Made by a program: the position numbers and the translations under genes
Part shown: piece by piece, positions 1 to 11,279 of the stretch
Position numbering within the stretch: the first letter of the stretch is position 1
Layout of the letters: every line of letters starts with the position of its first letter
From: Zychaea mexicana
Taxonomy: Eukaryota > Mucoromycota > Mucoromycetes > Mucorales > Lichtheimiaceae
Length of the DNA: 49,229 bases
Direction of reading: 5' to 3'
NCBI RefSeq assembly: GCF_025766255.1
Contig: NW_026516871.1
Span: 1-49,229 of the forward strand
Notes under the pieces: generated by a model
The model's input: only the letters and a program-made list of their open reading frames with translations
The model's database searches: none
What the model was told of the DNA's origin: nothing

Positions 1-1
1 G

Positions 2-783
2 ACGATTTGCTTCTAACTGCCATCCTAAGATTTTAAATCGTGCATCTTATCAAACGTTGCTGATACTCGCCATTAAATGTACTCGACATCCATATGTAAA
101 ATAGGACCGGTAATCATGCACAAAACAATACCAAAGCAGGGGAGATGTACAGCAGTATTATGTGTTTTTACTTACGGCGGCCTATCCTTTTTCATGCATA
201 TATTTGATCCACTTACTGAACAACGGCAGTACACAACAATAATATTATAGCGGTTGCTTCTTACGGTCGAGGAAAACGAGCAAGAAAGGGATGCCACAAT
301 GGGGATTAATCCTTAATCGTAACTCCTTAAAAGGTTCTATTAATTAAAGAAATATCATTGTTTAAAGATATATATGAAAAAATAAAAAATTATATGATAA
401 TTTTTTTATTTTTGAAACTTTTAACTTTTTTTTTAACTTTTTTTTTAATTCTTTAAAAGGTTTAGGTTTTGCATAAACCTTTTTAAACCTTTAAAAGTGT
501 TATATCTTTTTATAATTAAATTAAAACAGGCTAGGAGGTATGACGACGCACAGTTCATTTAAAAATCAATGAAGTTAGATTTTTATTTGAACGCTTGACA
601 GTGAAAGACATAACTAAAATTAATTAGCAATTTATTGCTAAATTAATTGTAATGGATTGAAACTCAATGCGTTTTTAACAGGAGTATATATTTTCATTGC
701 TGTAGAATAGTGGGATCAGTAAGATGAGCGGGTATACAGAAACCATGTTCCTTTTCTCTTCATTGATAATAAAAACCATACAT
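2..783 (+). repeat. Left terminal inverted repeat of MULE, split by an insertion
   Basis: It matches the reverse complement of 3388-3792, apart from 301-668, which is absent from the right arm. This gap is the insertion of the small repeat described at 301-664 plus one copy of its target duplication. Confidence 0.85.
301..664 (+). repeat. Small non-autonomous repeat, copy 1 (GGG...ACT type, 4-bp TSD)
   Basis: AT-rich 364-bp insert in the left MULE inverted repeat, flanked by CAAT at 297-300 and 665-668; the intact right arm shows one CAAT-G site. It begins GGGGATTAATCC and ends GGATTGAAACT. A perfect hairpin, TTAGCAATTTATTGCTAA at 624-641, lies exactly 23 nt before the 3' end. No ORF and no Pol III A/B boxes were seen. 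Other copies are at 6617-6978, 39144-39568 and, reversed and diverged, about 5377-5697. Class unknown; a short DNA transposon or MITE is most likely. Confidence 0.85.
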
Positions 784-1041
784 TATATCGGATTTTTATC
801 TATAGCCAATCTTTTGGGTGAGATGGATATTTATATCAAGTGATGAGCTGAAAGCGGGATACTGTTTTTAAGGATCAGAAGATAGAAATACGATATATAT
901 AGTTTGAATAATACAAAGACAGGCTAAGAAGGAAGAAGAAGTACTGGAAAAAGGGTGTTAATGGTGGTGATACTGTGTTTGCAGGCGACGGTTTGTAGGG
1001 ACAGTGCTGATGCTATCGAGGTTTTGTTGGATTGGGATAAG

Positions 1042-3164
1042 CTACTGTATGATATCACCTAGTGATTCATCATCAACAGCACTAACAGTGACATCACTTA
1101 AATGGTGTTGCATCTGGACAAGCATTGCTTTAAGGCGCTGTGTATTTGTCTCGGTAGGTACAACAGATAGTAGTGATTGTGGATGGGGAGTGTGTGTTTG
1201 TGTGTGTTGGGTGGTGGATGTTATTGCACTGGTGTTAGGCTCATCATCAAACATTGTTGCAGGTTTGGCAATTAGAACTTCAAGGTCGTTATGGTCGTAA
1301 AGCTCGAGCGCAAACATGTGCTTACAGGGAATACGGCGGCGCACAAAAGCAGGGCAGGAACAGGCAGTGATATGATCATTAGTGACAGTAATCTAGAAAA
1401 TGTTTATTTAGAATGATATATATGCATATGTCTCTGTGCTATATATAATAATACCGTGTATTGTATTTCAAGGTTGGTGAATGAGTGAACTGTATAAAGA
1501 TCATCATGCTTTTGGACCATTGACTCGAGCTGCTCTTCGCTTAATGCTTCTGCTTTCTGCTCTGATGCACGAAGCTCACGATCAACTGTGCCCAACCGTC
1601 CAATGCCTAATTCTTGCATGCGGATCCGTCGCCTCATTCTCTTTTCAACTGTGGTAGACAGTAGCGTTGCAAGAGCATCAATACGACGGTTTCGACGACG
1701 TTCTAGGAAGCGTGTCTTGAGCTGATTGTGCCAGCTTTCCACAAAGTTATTAGTCTTCATATCGACGTTGATATCCTGCTTGAAACAGTAGACCCATTCC
1801 TTGTACACTTCGTTCTGAATCCATTGCTGTTGAAAATACTGCAAGATTTGCTGTTGGCTCGCCCAGCGTTCAAGAAATACATTCACACTGTCGTAGTACT
1901 CCGCTTCGGTTTGTTTATACATTAGGCACGGAGGTCGCCAAAGATAGCCTTAATGGTGGTCTCCTTGTTTTCTTCATCATCTACAACAACTTTCTTGTGG
2001 ATGTTGCTGCACGAGGAACGCATGACGTGCCATGCATACAATCGGATTGCAGCAGTGTTCCATGTGTCCTTGATTGCCTTTTTCTCAGTGGCACTGCAAT
2101 CGATCGTTACTTGTTGTGGGGTGACCCCGCGTTGCTTAAGGCCCATCAACCATTGGTATAGCGGCTCCGATGACTGATCGTTTGTTATGAGGTACGCCAC
2201 AGGAAGACCACGCCCTGTTCCAGTATGGTAGATTACGATGGTGTACATAATGGTATTAGGGTAGATAGTAACATCATGCGTAGCATCCAAACAGAAACCA
2301 CTGGCATTCAGCAAGTGGTGCTCTTGCCATAGTGACATAAAGCTGCAAGCAAAGGTCGAAGAGCAGGTTCCATCTGGGAGCAGTGTACCTTGACCATAAA
2401 CAAAAGTGTAATAGCTTTTGTTCTGCTCATGCTCGAGAAGCCAAAGACCGATAGACTCAAAGTCGTTGAATGCCTTTCTCGCTCTACCGACATTAACCGT
2501 GTAGTATACATTGTATACATCCTCGTATGTCACATAGCCGCCACATCCGCGCACGCCCTGTACCTTGTCATTCACGATTTGGACTACGCGCGCAACATCA
2601 TCAACCTCGTCGAGCTTTTCTTGTATAAGCTTAGTGAGCCTTGCTGGTTTTGGCAGGTGGCGTAAGACACCAAGCGGATGGTTATGCTGATGGTAGAAGC
2701 GGAAAACTACCCACTCAGAATCATGGGTGTACTGCTTAACTTGAGACACTGCAGGGCACTGGACCTTTTTAGATTTGCTTTGTAAAGGTCTTCTTTTCTT
2801 GTCAATGTGAGCATCTCCTTGGCGCTCAGGATGGGGATTCTTGGTGCCCACACAATGACAATTGAAGCTGTGTGAAAAAATCACATAATGCCCGGTATGG
2901 TCTTTACGCTGGACTTTTGGGGCTGATGTATATACTATCAGCATATCCCTTATAGCTCATATAAAACCTTGCTGTAATAAACTTACTGCCATCTTCATTG
3001 AGAACGCGTCCGTTTTCAGACCATCCATTAGCGTAATGTTTTTCCTTACTCAGCCAGCGTTCCCCCGTTTCCTCTGGATAGCGTGCAATAGCCTCTAAGT
3101 ACGTGGCATGTAGCTCAACTTCTTCGCAACGAAGTGATTCGGAATTCAAAGGCAAACGAGACAT
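1042..3164 (-). pseudogene. MULE transposase, DDE plus SWIM zinc finger, two frameshifts
   Basis: Cut-and-paste transposase acting on the surrounding inverted repeats in the nucleus. The chosen start is the ATG at 3164 (MSRLPL). The reading frame shifts near 2944 and again at 1922, where a TAA overlaps an ATG. The MULE core is clear: first Asp in CLDATHD (about 2285), second in TIDCS (about 2099), and Glu in NNFVESWH (about 1737). A 62-bp GT-AG intron (1393-1454) then joins the SWIM finger, with CSC and a CKH about 10 residues later (about 1315-1365). The tail after it is Thr/Gln/His-rich and ends in TAG at 1042. Apart from the two frameshifts the coding sequence is well preserved, so decay is recent or the shifts are assembly errors. 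Confidence 0.88.
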
Positions 3165-3387
3165 GTAATTGCGAGATTTCAAAATGAATAAAAACAACTT
3201 GGTAATGAAGTCAACAAACTACTCCGTCTCTGTCTTCGTGTTAAAGTACTCAGCTACTTATTGTACCACCACTTCCATGTTCTCTAACACTTTGGTAAGA
3301 ATGCTGTGCTTGATATCGCAAGCATATGTATCATTGCCTCAATAGCCAAACATGCATAATAGCAATATTATACTAGTAAAGGATGGT

Positions 3388-3792
3388 TTTTATTATCAAT
3401 GAAGAGAAAAGGAACATTGTTTCTGTATATCTACTCATCTTACTGATCCCACTATTCTACAGCAATGAAAATATATACTCCCTTTGAAAACGCATTGTGG
3501 CATCCCTTTCTTGCTCGTTTTCCTCGTCCGTAAGAAGCAACCGCTATAATATTATTGTTGTGTACTGCCGTTGTTCAGTAAGTGGATCAAATATATGCAT
3601 GAAAAAGGATAGGCCGCCGTAAGTAAAAACACATAATACTGCTGTACATCTCCCCTGCTTTGGTATTGTGTTGTGCATGATTACCGGTCCTATTCTACAT
3701 ATACATGTCAAGTACATTTAATGGCGAGCATCAGCAACGTTTGATAAGATGCACGATTTAAAATCTTGGGATGGCAGTTAGAAGCAAATCGT
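3388..3792 (-). repeat. Right terminal inverted repeat of MULE, uninterrupted
   Basis: It is the reverse complement of 2-300 joined to 669-783, with scattered mismatches. It keeps the pre-insertion sequence of the site that is interrupted in the left arm, and so dates that insertion after the MULE. Confidence 0.85.
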
Positions 3793-5376
3793 TATATGAG
3801 TTGTGGCGAGTATTGAAAAAGCAGCATTACTTGTTCGTTTGTTATGTTTCTGGTTTCCGTCAACGTGTGTTGTACATTTCTTCTTCTTTTCGTTGACGTG
3901 TAGTGAAGGCGAGTATATAGATTCGTCGACGATTGTTGAACGATCCCTCTTTAAAATGCTGTGTGTCAAATTACAAAACCATTCAAAGTCAAAAAGATCC
4001 GCCATCTTTCCCTCCCTAAAGAAGCAAGCTCTTACCGTTACCTTCATTAAACTTTCAATAAAAGCCTGTCTTCAACGTGTATACTATTTCCGAGTTTGCA
4101 ATTGACTTTTTCTTTACTGCCATCTTCATTAATCTAATAAAGATTCAAAAGCCAAAAGAAATCGTGGTTATAAGAAACGCACTCTTTTTTCCCTCCTTTT
4201 CAACGCTGCTGTTCTTTTTAACACACCACATAATAAAAGCTTACTTTTTATATTACTGTCCTTTTTCCATCTGCCTGCTGCCATTAATAATTGAATGCCA
4301 ATGCTGTTTAAAAAAAAGCACAAAGTCCCTCAGCTGTTGTTGTGGGCCACCCTTGTTAATGTGGAGGCCACTCTGCTGGCTTTGAAAAAATTGGGGGGAG
4401 GGGCAGCTAATATGGACTCCATAAGGGAGTTGGTAGTGGAGGCGAGGCAGCAACAGAGGGGGATGGTGGTGGAGGCGAACTGTTGAGGATAGGTGCAGGT
4501 GATGGTGGTGAGGTAGTAGCTATAGGGAGTATAGGAGGAGGATTATCAGTAATCTTCAGCGAAAATTGCATTATCACCAAAATTTAGTAAGTAGACAGTA
4601 CCGCGGTTGATAGGGTTAAGTGGGCATTCTCTATGATTACACCTACGATGGGTGCTCGAGCCATAGGCGCAAACTGTAGGCGCAGTAGGGTCTATAGAAA
4701 CAAACTATCCGTAGCTTTCAAAGTAAGCAAACTGTTGCAGCAGAAATATTCAAAAATACATAGTTAAAACATACATTGCCTATTCTACGACAAATATTGC
4801 GAGAATGCACTAGACATGGCCCATTGTGATCTGAGCCACAGTGACAGACATGATCGGTTGATTGCTTTGTCGAGAAATGTACAGAAAAAATTAGTTAGTA
4901 AACTTAAAGCTTATTTAGAGCAGTTTGTCAGAATCCCGGTAAATGGTGAAAGATGCTCAACGATTTTCACAAAGAGACCTCAAATGTCGTTAGTGGAAGA
5001 TGAAGTCAAGTAACACACCTCTTGGGAACTAATATGTAATATAGTAAAATTCGAGGAAGAAGGCACAAAGTTGAAGTTTACCCAAGTCTCTCGGGAACGT
5101 GTAATGTAAAAAAACAAATTGAAGTATCCAAAAAAGGATAGTGTGGTGATTAAAAGCTAAATACCAAGCTATTTTAAAGTAGTAGATATAGTATATATAA
5201 CTTTAATAGTTAATATAAGCTCTTTTTTTATAGTTATTTACTTACTTTGAATGAGGTATTTTAAATATCTACCTTTTTACAGCTTTTTAGACAAATCAGG
5301 GCCGTACCTAATGTCGCGGTATAGTTACAGGGTCCCACATCCGCGGAACCCAATTGACTATGTTAGTTTAGGGTAG
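3793..5376. other. No recognised gene; low-complexity and AT-rich noncoding DNA
   Basis: Only short ORFs without recognisable domains occur here (for instance 63 aa at 4295-4486 and 65 aa at 4816-5013), and neither has a convincing exon structure. A GGT/GGA-rich strip lies at about 4380-4550. I see no RNA gene. Confidence 0.5.
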
Positions 5377-5697
5377 GAGAATAAACAATATCTATAATTG
5401 TTGTTATAAATAACAACATTATGATATTTTATTATTCTGTCAAGTGTTCTAGTAAAATTCTAATCTCATTGAATTTTATCTGAACTGGGTGTCGTCATTC
5501 TTCCTAGCCTGGTTTTTCTTAAACATAATGGTTGAGATTAATTCTAGTAGTTGAGAATTTTATAAGGTTTGAGAATTTGTTTTTTTATTTAATAAATAAA
5601 ACAATATAATTATTTATAACTTATTTAAAATGATATTATTTATAGTTTTTTATTTTTTTGCTATATTATTGAAAACATAATACTAAGACTCATCCTC
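5377..5697 (-). repeat. Small non-autonomous repeat, diverged reverse copy 4
   Basis: The segment at 5430-5520 matches the reverse complement of copy 1 (500-610), including TGTCAAG, TCATTGA and CCTAGCCTG blocks. A perfect hairpin GTTGTTATAAATAACAAC sits at 5400-5417; on the other strand its loop is TTTA, as in copies 1-3, although the stem sequence is entirely different. The ends are too diverged to place exactly and no target duplication could be assigned. Confidence 0.65.
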
Positions 5698-6302
5698 CGT
5701 AGTGTACTTAAGGCTATTTCCCCGTTTCGTGAATGATTTTAAAGATATACTATGTATCATCTAAAAGTACAAACTCTAAGTACTCTACTAGTATATCTTT
5801 TGTGAGAATTGCTTAGGTTCTTACTAAGTAAGAATGAAAAAATACTAAGTATAATAAAAACTTCGGATGGCTATAACTCAGCACAGACTTACCTGATTGG
5901 GATGAATAAAGTTTTTTTGTAATCAGTAAAGCGAGAGCTTCTAGATGATATTAGTTCTATAGTAAACGACAATTTTAAAGTGAGGCGCTTATATTAACCT
6001 TCAACCACAACGAGTAGAAGGCGGCATTCAACAGCATCATAATTGTATCATATGGCAAGTGCCGAGGCACTTTATTAGAGAAAAAGATTATAAATAGCCA
6101 TACGATCATAAGCAGTAAAAAGTATCTTTTAGCAACCCTCTATTCTCTGATTACCCTTTGTTTTTATCCTTTCTCATTGGCTACAGATCCACCCACTATA
6201 AAGCGACTCAACATGGTTTCTATTTATATAAATTTTACGATAAAAAGACTTCAACAAATATACTAAAAATAAAAATATATATTTATTATTCACGTTTTAA
6301 TA
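5698..6302. other. Intergenic AT-rich DNA, no gene seen
   Basis: No supported coding region. The T-runs on the minus strand at about 6262-6275 are suitable as a Pol III terminator for the adjacent tRNA gene. Confidence 0.5.
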
Positions 6303-6375
6303 AGCCCAACGGGGGGATCGAACCCCCAACCTTGAGATTAAGAGTCTCACGCTCTGCCAATTGAGCTAGCCGGGC
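6303..6375 (-). tRNA. tRNA-Lys (anticodon CTT)
   Basis: A 73-nt cloverleaf on the minus strand: acceptor GCCCGGC pairing with GTTGGGC, D-arm beginning GCTCAATTGG, anticodon stem TGAGA/TCTCA around the loop CTCTTAA (anticodon CTT, reads AAG), and T-arm GGGGG-TTCGATC-CCCCC. There is no intron and CCA is not encoded, as expected for a eukaryotic nuclear tRNA. The A box (TAGCTCAATTGG) and B box (GGTTCGATCCC) are intact, and T-runs follow downstream. This is the only clear cellular gene in the window. Confidence 0.97.
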
Positions 6376-6616
6376 TTTTGTTGTTTTGACTCGATGAGTA
6401 TGCGAGTTTCTGGCCTTATCTACTTTGTCACGGATCTTTGCTGATTCAGCTAATAGGATTCCTCCCAACAGCAAAAGTATTTTTCCTCTTTTTCACTTCC
6501 CCGTTAATGTTTTCTTCCTTTGCCTTATTCATATTTATTTTTTTATGAACCCTCCCGATATTCTTATCAATTATACTCAAATATTCACTCTTTTCTCCTC
6601 GTCACTTCTATACTAT
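6376..6616. other. Short intergenic spacer
   Basis: Nothing recognised between the tRNA gene and repeat copy 2. Confidence 0.5.
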
Positions 6617-6978
6617 GGGGATTACTCCTTAGTAGTTGTTTAAAAAAGGTTTAATTAATTAAAGGTATATTATTGTTTAAAGATATATATATGAGAAAAA
6701 AAATTAGATTATAATTTTTTTATTTATTAAACATTTAAGATTTTTTTTAACTTTTTTTTTTAATTCTTTAAAAGGTTTAGGTTTTATATATACCTTTTTA
6801 AATCGTTTAAAATGTAATATCCTTTAATGATTAGTTGAAAACTTATAGTAGTGGAACAGTAGTGAGCATTCCCTCCTCTAAGCAAGGAATACTTGGATGC
6901 AGCTTAGCTTGACAGTGAAATCCTTAACTAAAATTCATTTACTATTTACAGTAATATTAATTGTTATGGATTAATACT
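6617..6978 (+). repeat. Small non-autonomous repeat, copy 2
   Basis: 362 bp, flanked by CTAT at 6613-6616 and 6979-6982. It begins GGGGATTACTCC and ends GGATTAATACT, parallel to copies 1 and 3. The subterminal hairpin TTTACTATTTACAGTAAT (6938-6955) is again 23 nt from the 3' end, but two stem positions no longer pair. Confidence 0.85.
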
Positions 6979-7014
6979 CTATTTACCGCTTATTTCTCTT
7001 TACACGTCTATCAT

Positions 7015-7629
7015 GGTTGCTCTCATTTCGCTCTGAACAGAGAACCCAAAATAGTTTTGCAAGAATTCAAAGTCCTCTCTACTCGGATCGAACATAAAGG
7101 CGCACCGCACCGAGAAACTTCCTTTTCTGTACATACCCCAAGGTATTGCATGAATAACAACACGATTGCCATAAGAAACTTTGTACCCAACTGTATATAT
7201 ATATATGCTGTGAATATAGTAGAAGCTAATAAATAAATTTCTCTATAATTCACTTCATCCATTGCCTCTCTATTTTTTCTGATACCTATTATGCCAAACA
7301 ACAGCAACAACCACAACAACTTTCAAATCTTGATGTGGGCACCCGCCAGTTCATCATTAGATCCTCAGCAACAGCAGCAGATACAGCAACAGCAAGATTC
7401 AGAAGCACCGATGCAGACACTGGAATCCCAAGCCCCAGAAGCATTGCCTGCATCAGTGGCTGCTGATAGTGATTTGACATCGCCTCTACCCAGTTTGCAG
7501 ACGCCCATTCCTACCTCTGCACGACGCCATACATGGGACGAAACCCACATTGATGCACTCATTACGGCTGTAGGGACTCGATACGATAGACTGAAGACAG
7601 TTATCGAAATGCAAGCCAAAGGTCGTATC
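7015..7629 (+). mobile_element. Truncated PIF/Harbinger element (Myb-gene end)
   Basis: Starts with GGTTGCTCTCATTTCGCTC, the same terminal sequence found inverted at 35384-35416. It stays closely similar to the reverse complement of 34.8-35.4 kb up to about 7629, inside the Myb-like gene, where homology stops abruptly and a spacer plus the ~170-bp tandem repeat begins. The element was therefore cut off by a later rearrangement or deletion. Confidence 0.85.
7291..7629 (+). pseudogene. Harbinger Myb/SANT-like DNA-binding protein, 3'-truncated
   Basis: N-terminal half of the accessory Harbinger protein that binds element ends and helps import the transposase (family knowledge). It starts at ATG 7291 (MPNNSNNHN), has a Gln-rich stretch (about residues 26-40) and enters the Myb-like region at RRHTWDETHIDALI. 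Homology with the copy at 35142-34244 ends after AKGRI at about 7629; the residues after that come from unrelated DNA. At the position of an in-frame TAG in the other copy (35093-35095), this copy has TGG. Confidence 0.85.
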
Positions 7630-7665
7630 TATAGAATTGCCACGGCGTTTACTTAGTAGGTGGAG

Positions 7666-7831
7666 TAGACCTAGTAGACCCAGGTCTACCCCAGGTCTAC
7701 TCAAAAATTTTATTTGATATTCGGGTAGAGACAAGGTCTAGGAACACGATTTATTATGATGCAAATGCTTACTTACTTAATATGGTTTGGAGATATAAGC
7801 CATTTACTATTGAGTATAAGGTATCCTCTAC
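7666..7831 (+). repeat. ~170-bp tandem repeat, first unit (left of hAT)
   Basis: Unit starting TAGACCTAGTAGACCC and ending ATCCTCTAC, repeated at 11874, 12043 and 12213. The head of each unit carries GTAGACC and GGTCTAC in inverted orientation. It is interrupted here by the hAT insertion. Confidence 0.85.
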
Positions 7832-7960
7832 TAGGGGTCGCAATTGGACAGGTCGGGTCGGGTCAAGGGTCTGACCCGTTGACCCGCGGGTCAAGAAAAC
7901 ACTGACCCGACCCGACCCGTTCAACCCGAGAGGTCAAAACTCGGGTTGACGGGTTGGTAA
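7832..7960. repeat. hAT left terminus with GGGTC/GACCC subterminal repeats
   Basis: About 13-bp terminal inverted repeat followed by a dense cluster of GGGTC, GACCC and GGGTTGACGGG motifs in both orientations, mirrored at 11723-11861. Confidence 0.85.
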
Positions 7961-8402
7961 TGATTTCAACGATTTCTAACCAAAAGGAAACAAAATGACG
8001 AATTTAAGAAGAAAATATATACTAAAAGTAAAATAAATAAGCTCAATAGTTTTATTTATTGATTGGTTTTTTGATAAATCGTCTGTACTAGCATTGGCGT
8101 TAACTGGCCAGAACTCAGAAACTTAATGGGCAGATTGGGATGGAGACGGAGAGAATTTGAAGAATATAAAAAAAAAGGGAAGGCAAAAAAGTCAGCAGCA
8201 AAAAAATCAGCACTGTATTGCATAGTCAGCGAGACGGGCTAAATGGTGTGTTTTGCAATAAGTGGGCGATGGGCGATCATATTCCTGTGCATTTATAGCG
8301 GATGAAACAAAAGAAAAGTTGTCGTGTGTGAGATTGCGGTATTGACAACAAATGCCGTGCTGAATAAAAGTAGTGGTACTGAGCAAGGACGGGGCAGTGA
8401 TG

Positions 8403-8560
8403 AAAAAGGACAGGTGTAAAGAAAAGACAAGTGGTGCCGGAGCGGCGACAAAAAAGGACAGGTGTTAAGAAAAGAGAAGTGGTGCCAGAGCAGCGACAAA
8501 AAAGGATGCGGTAAAAAAAACAGTGACAAAAAGGCTGCAGATAAGAAAACAGTGGTGCTG
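8403..8560 (+). repeat. ~56-bp imperfect tandem repeat inside hAT 5' region
   Basis: Two near-identical units (AAAAAGGACAGGTGT through GCGACAAA) and a degenerate third. They lie in the noncoding leader of the hAT element. An antisense ORF (8293-8592) across them is low-complexity and not credible. Confidence 0.6.
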
Positions 8561-9073
8561 TATTTGTACCAGGGATGAAGTATTGAACGCAATGACGAAA
8601 AGATTGAGCTATGATAATGATTGCTGCCTAACGGTAGTCAAACGTTGTGTTTAGTCACTGTAGACAAGTTGATTCGGACGATCGTAAAATTAAAGGGAAA
8701 CGTACCTGTACCGTCCAGGAGTGTGGAGAAAATGACGTATTTGCTCCAAAAACATCTAGTTACACCAGCATTAAAACGTTTTTGGAAAAATTGTAAAAGA
8801 AGCTTTATTTATGCTACATAATAGATCAACTAAAGCTTCAAGTATATGCGTCCAAAGCATGGCCAAACTGGGCATGATGTCCGTATACCCAAAAGCAAAA
8901 GATGTACCGTTTTCTAAGTAGTAGTTATATGTTCTATTCTATGCAACGTAAACAGCGATAAAAAAAAGATATAAATATATACGAGTTTTCCGTTTTCTTG
9001 CAAAGTAATCTTTATTTTCTCAGCTATTCTTTTTTAAAACCTAACAGCCTTCGTACCTAGCACTTACACCATC

Positions 9074-11279
9074 ATGGAGTTCACCCGTTCTGACAGCAAT
9101 TTGACCTCTATGTCCTTGGATCCCACTGAATCTGAAGCCGGCGACTTTCACGAAACAAACACAAGCGAGACACAACACAGTGCAGCAATGGTTAGCCAAA
9201 GCAGTACGGCACGCGGTTCGGACGAGCCATGGATTTACAAATACAAGGTTGCGGATGCTACAAAAGACGAGAGGAATCGCATTATCAAGATTACTTGTTC
9301 AAGGTGCCAAAAGTCATATGTTGGTTCATCTACCGGTAACATTATCCGTCACCTGCAAAATAGACACAGCATTACGAAGGAGAAGTGCGAGCAAGGCAGC
9401 GTGGCAGTTGTTGGGCCAATGGACAGTTTCGCTCGTGGTGGTATGTCTATCCAAGCAACGACCGTTACTCAAGAAGTATGGCGGGAGCAACAAGCACGTT
9501 TCATCATCAGCACAAAGTCTGGATACACGATGGTGGAAAATGAAGAATTTCGCAAGTTCATCCAGCTCACTCAGGCAGCACCGTCGTTTGATGTTGTCGC
9601 GCCGATTACTGCCAATACGATCAAGAGCGACATCACCCGGTTATATCGAGTCGAGAAGGCGCGCATCATGTCCTATTTGCAAGCGCAACAATGTCTCTCT
9701 TTTTCCGTAGACGCCTGGACCTCAGAGTGGGGGTATGATTTCCTTGGTATTACCGCTCATTTCATTGACGAGTACTGGGTGCAGCGAGAGGTTTTAGTCG
9801 GTCTCCAGCATCCAGATGAACGCCATTCCGGAGAAGCTCTTGCTGATCATTTCCTAAGAGTCCTCGACGATTTCGACATTACTCATCTCCTGTTTACCAT
9901 TACCGCCGACAATGCTTCCAACAACCTGTCCATGGCTAAAGAGCTTGAAAGGCGTGCCGAGACAAGAGGGGAGAGTCGTCGCGCATTCCATTTCCAGGCA
10001 GCCAAACACCTTATCCCGTGTATCGGTCACATCGTCAATTTGGTTGCGCAAGTACTGATCAAAGATGGGTTGCGTTCACAGCCGTTGCTCGATAATGTTG
10101 TTGAATCAGATATCGCGGCCGATCAAGATATTAGCAACGTGGTGTCTAAGTTACGAGTAGGAATAAAGAAAATCAGGTAGGGTATAAATCACTGGCATAA
10201 ATGGTCAAGCCCACTTACACAAATATTAACTTAAATTTACCATGTTATAAGGATGTCCACTACCAAGTACCAAAAACAATATCGTGAATATTGTTCTATG
10301 AAGTATGGCGAGCAGCTCGAGCTACAATTGGATGTGCGCACACGATGGAACTCCACTTATGATATGCTGGTACGGGCGTTGAGGGTGAAGGACGCGTATA
10401 ATGCAACCTGCGACTTCTTTAGCGAGTTGTCGATATATCGGTTGGATCCCCAAGACGAGCCATACATGAAAAAGGTCATAGCATTGCTGGATAGTCTAAA
10501 AATTATGACGGAAGAGCTATCAACATCACAGTAAGTTATTACGGAAAACATAACACGCTGTAATAGCATCACATACAGCAATGTATTAAGCAACATGGTC
10601 CATCAATAGTTACCCGTCTATCAACAAAGTAATCTTCGCATACAACGTGCTCATTGACGATCTCGAAGACTTCCAAGACGCCACGTCAAATCCGCAAATC
10701 CTGCGTGACGCAGCAAGACAGGCCCAAGCAAAGCTTGAAATGTATTATGCAAGAACCGATTCGTCCACCGTATATGCCGTCGCCACAGCAATGGACCCGT
10801 GCCTGAAGTATGCTTACTGGGATGAACGGGAATGGGAGCCAGAATTTAAAGAGACAGCTAGAATGAGTGTCGAAGCAGAATGGAGCACGTTCAAGACTGT
10901 GAGTGGCACCACTGACCATGAGGCTGGAGCACTGTCACCTGAGGAGATACGTCGCAATCGCTACCGTCCCAAGAGGCAAAGAATCCAAGATGAGTTGACA
11001 GCATATGTAAGCGAGCCACAGACAGCACTTGCCGAAGGTGACGATAATAGACGACTGGTAAGCTACGAATTGGAGTACTGGCAACGCACAAGCACAACGT
11101 ATGTGCAGTTAGCAAAAATGGCACGCAAGTTTCTCGCCATCCCTGCAACGTCAACATCTTGCGAGCGCTTGTTTTCGGATGTCAGAGGATTCGTGCCATC
11201 TGAACGAAACAGATTATTACCGGAAGCATTACAAGAAAGCGTTTTGGTAAAGGCTTGGTCAAAAATAACAACTGACTAA
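9074..11279 (+). CDS. hAT transposase, BED finger, 683 aa, three exons
   Basis: Cuts and pastes the surrounding hAT element in the nucleus. Exons 9074-10176, 10252-10530 and 10610-11279 join through two GT-AG introns (75 and 79 bp) into one open frame of 683 codons plus TAA. N-terminal BED zinc finger: Trp53, Cys75-x2-Cys78, His93-x4-His98. RNase H-like core: Asp213 in SVDAWTS and Asp279 in ITADNASNN, followed by CIGHIVNLV. Exon 2 carries the TRWNST motif. The C-terminal hAT dimerisation region runs from ELEYWQ through SCERLFSD to ESVLVKAW. The ATG is the first in a context with upstream TATA-like and pyrimidine sequence. Length and motif order fit the family, and no disabling change was found. 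Confidence 0.93.

Larger units (their letters stand above)
2..3792 (-). mobile_element. MULE (Mutator-like) DNA transposon, long terminal inverted repeats
   Basis: The first ~300 bases of the window recur inverted at 3500-3792, and the match resumes at 669-783 against 3388-3500, giving terminal inverted repeats of about 410 bp around a minus-strand MULE transposase with a SWIM finger. Long inverted repeats and this transposase are typical of the superfamily. The left tip coincides with the window edge, so the expected ~9-bp target duplication cannot be seen. Frameshifts in the transposase suggest this copy is no longer autonomous. Confidence 0.9.

Noticed and set aside
301..664. Helitron interpretation of the small repeat because of its 3' hairpin
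   Set aside because: The 3' ends are ACT/CCT, not CTRR, the hairpin is 23 nt away, and 4-bp duplications flank it, which Helitrons do not make.
1004..1300. 98-aa plus-strand ORF with Cys/Val repeats
   Set aside because: Shadow of the 3' part of the MULE transposase on the other strand.
4816..5013. 65-aa ORF in the 5-kb spacer
   Set aside because: No domain, no exon partners and no supporting context.
6158..6474. ORFs overlapping the tRNA gene on both strands
   Set aside because: They run through the tRNA-Lys gene and have no independent support.
7365..7734. Antisense ORFs opposite the Myb-like gene
   Set aside because: Shadows of the Gln-rich coding strand (Cys-rich translation of CAG repeats).
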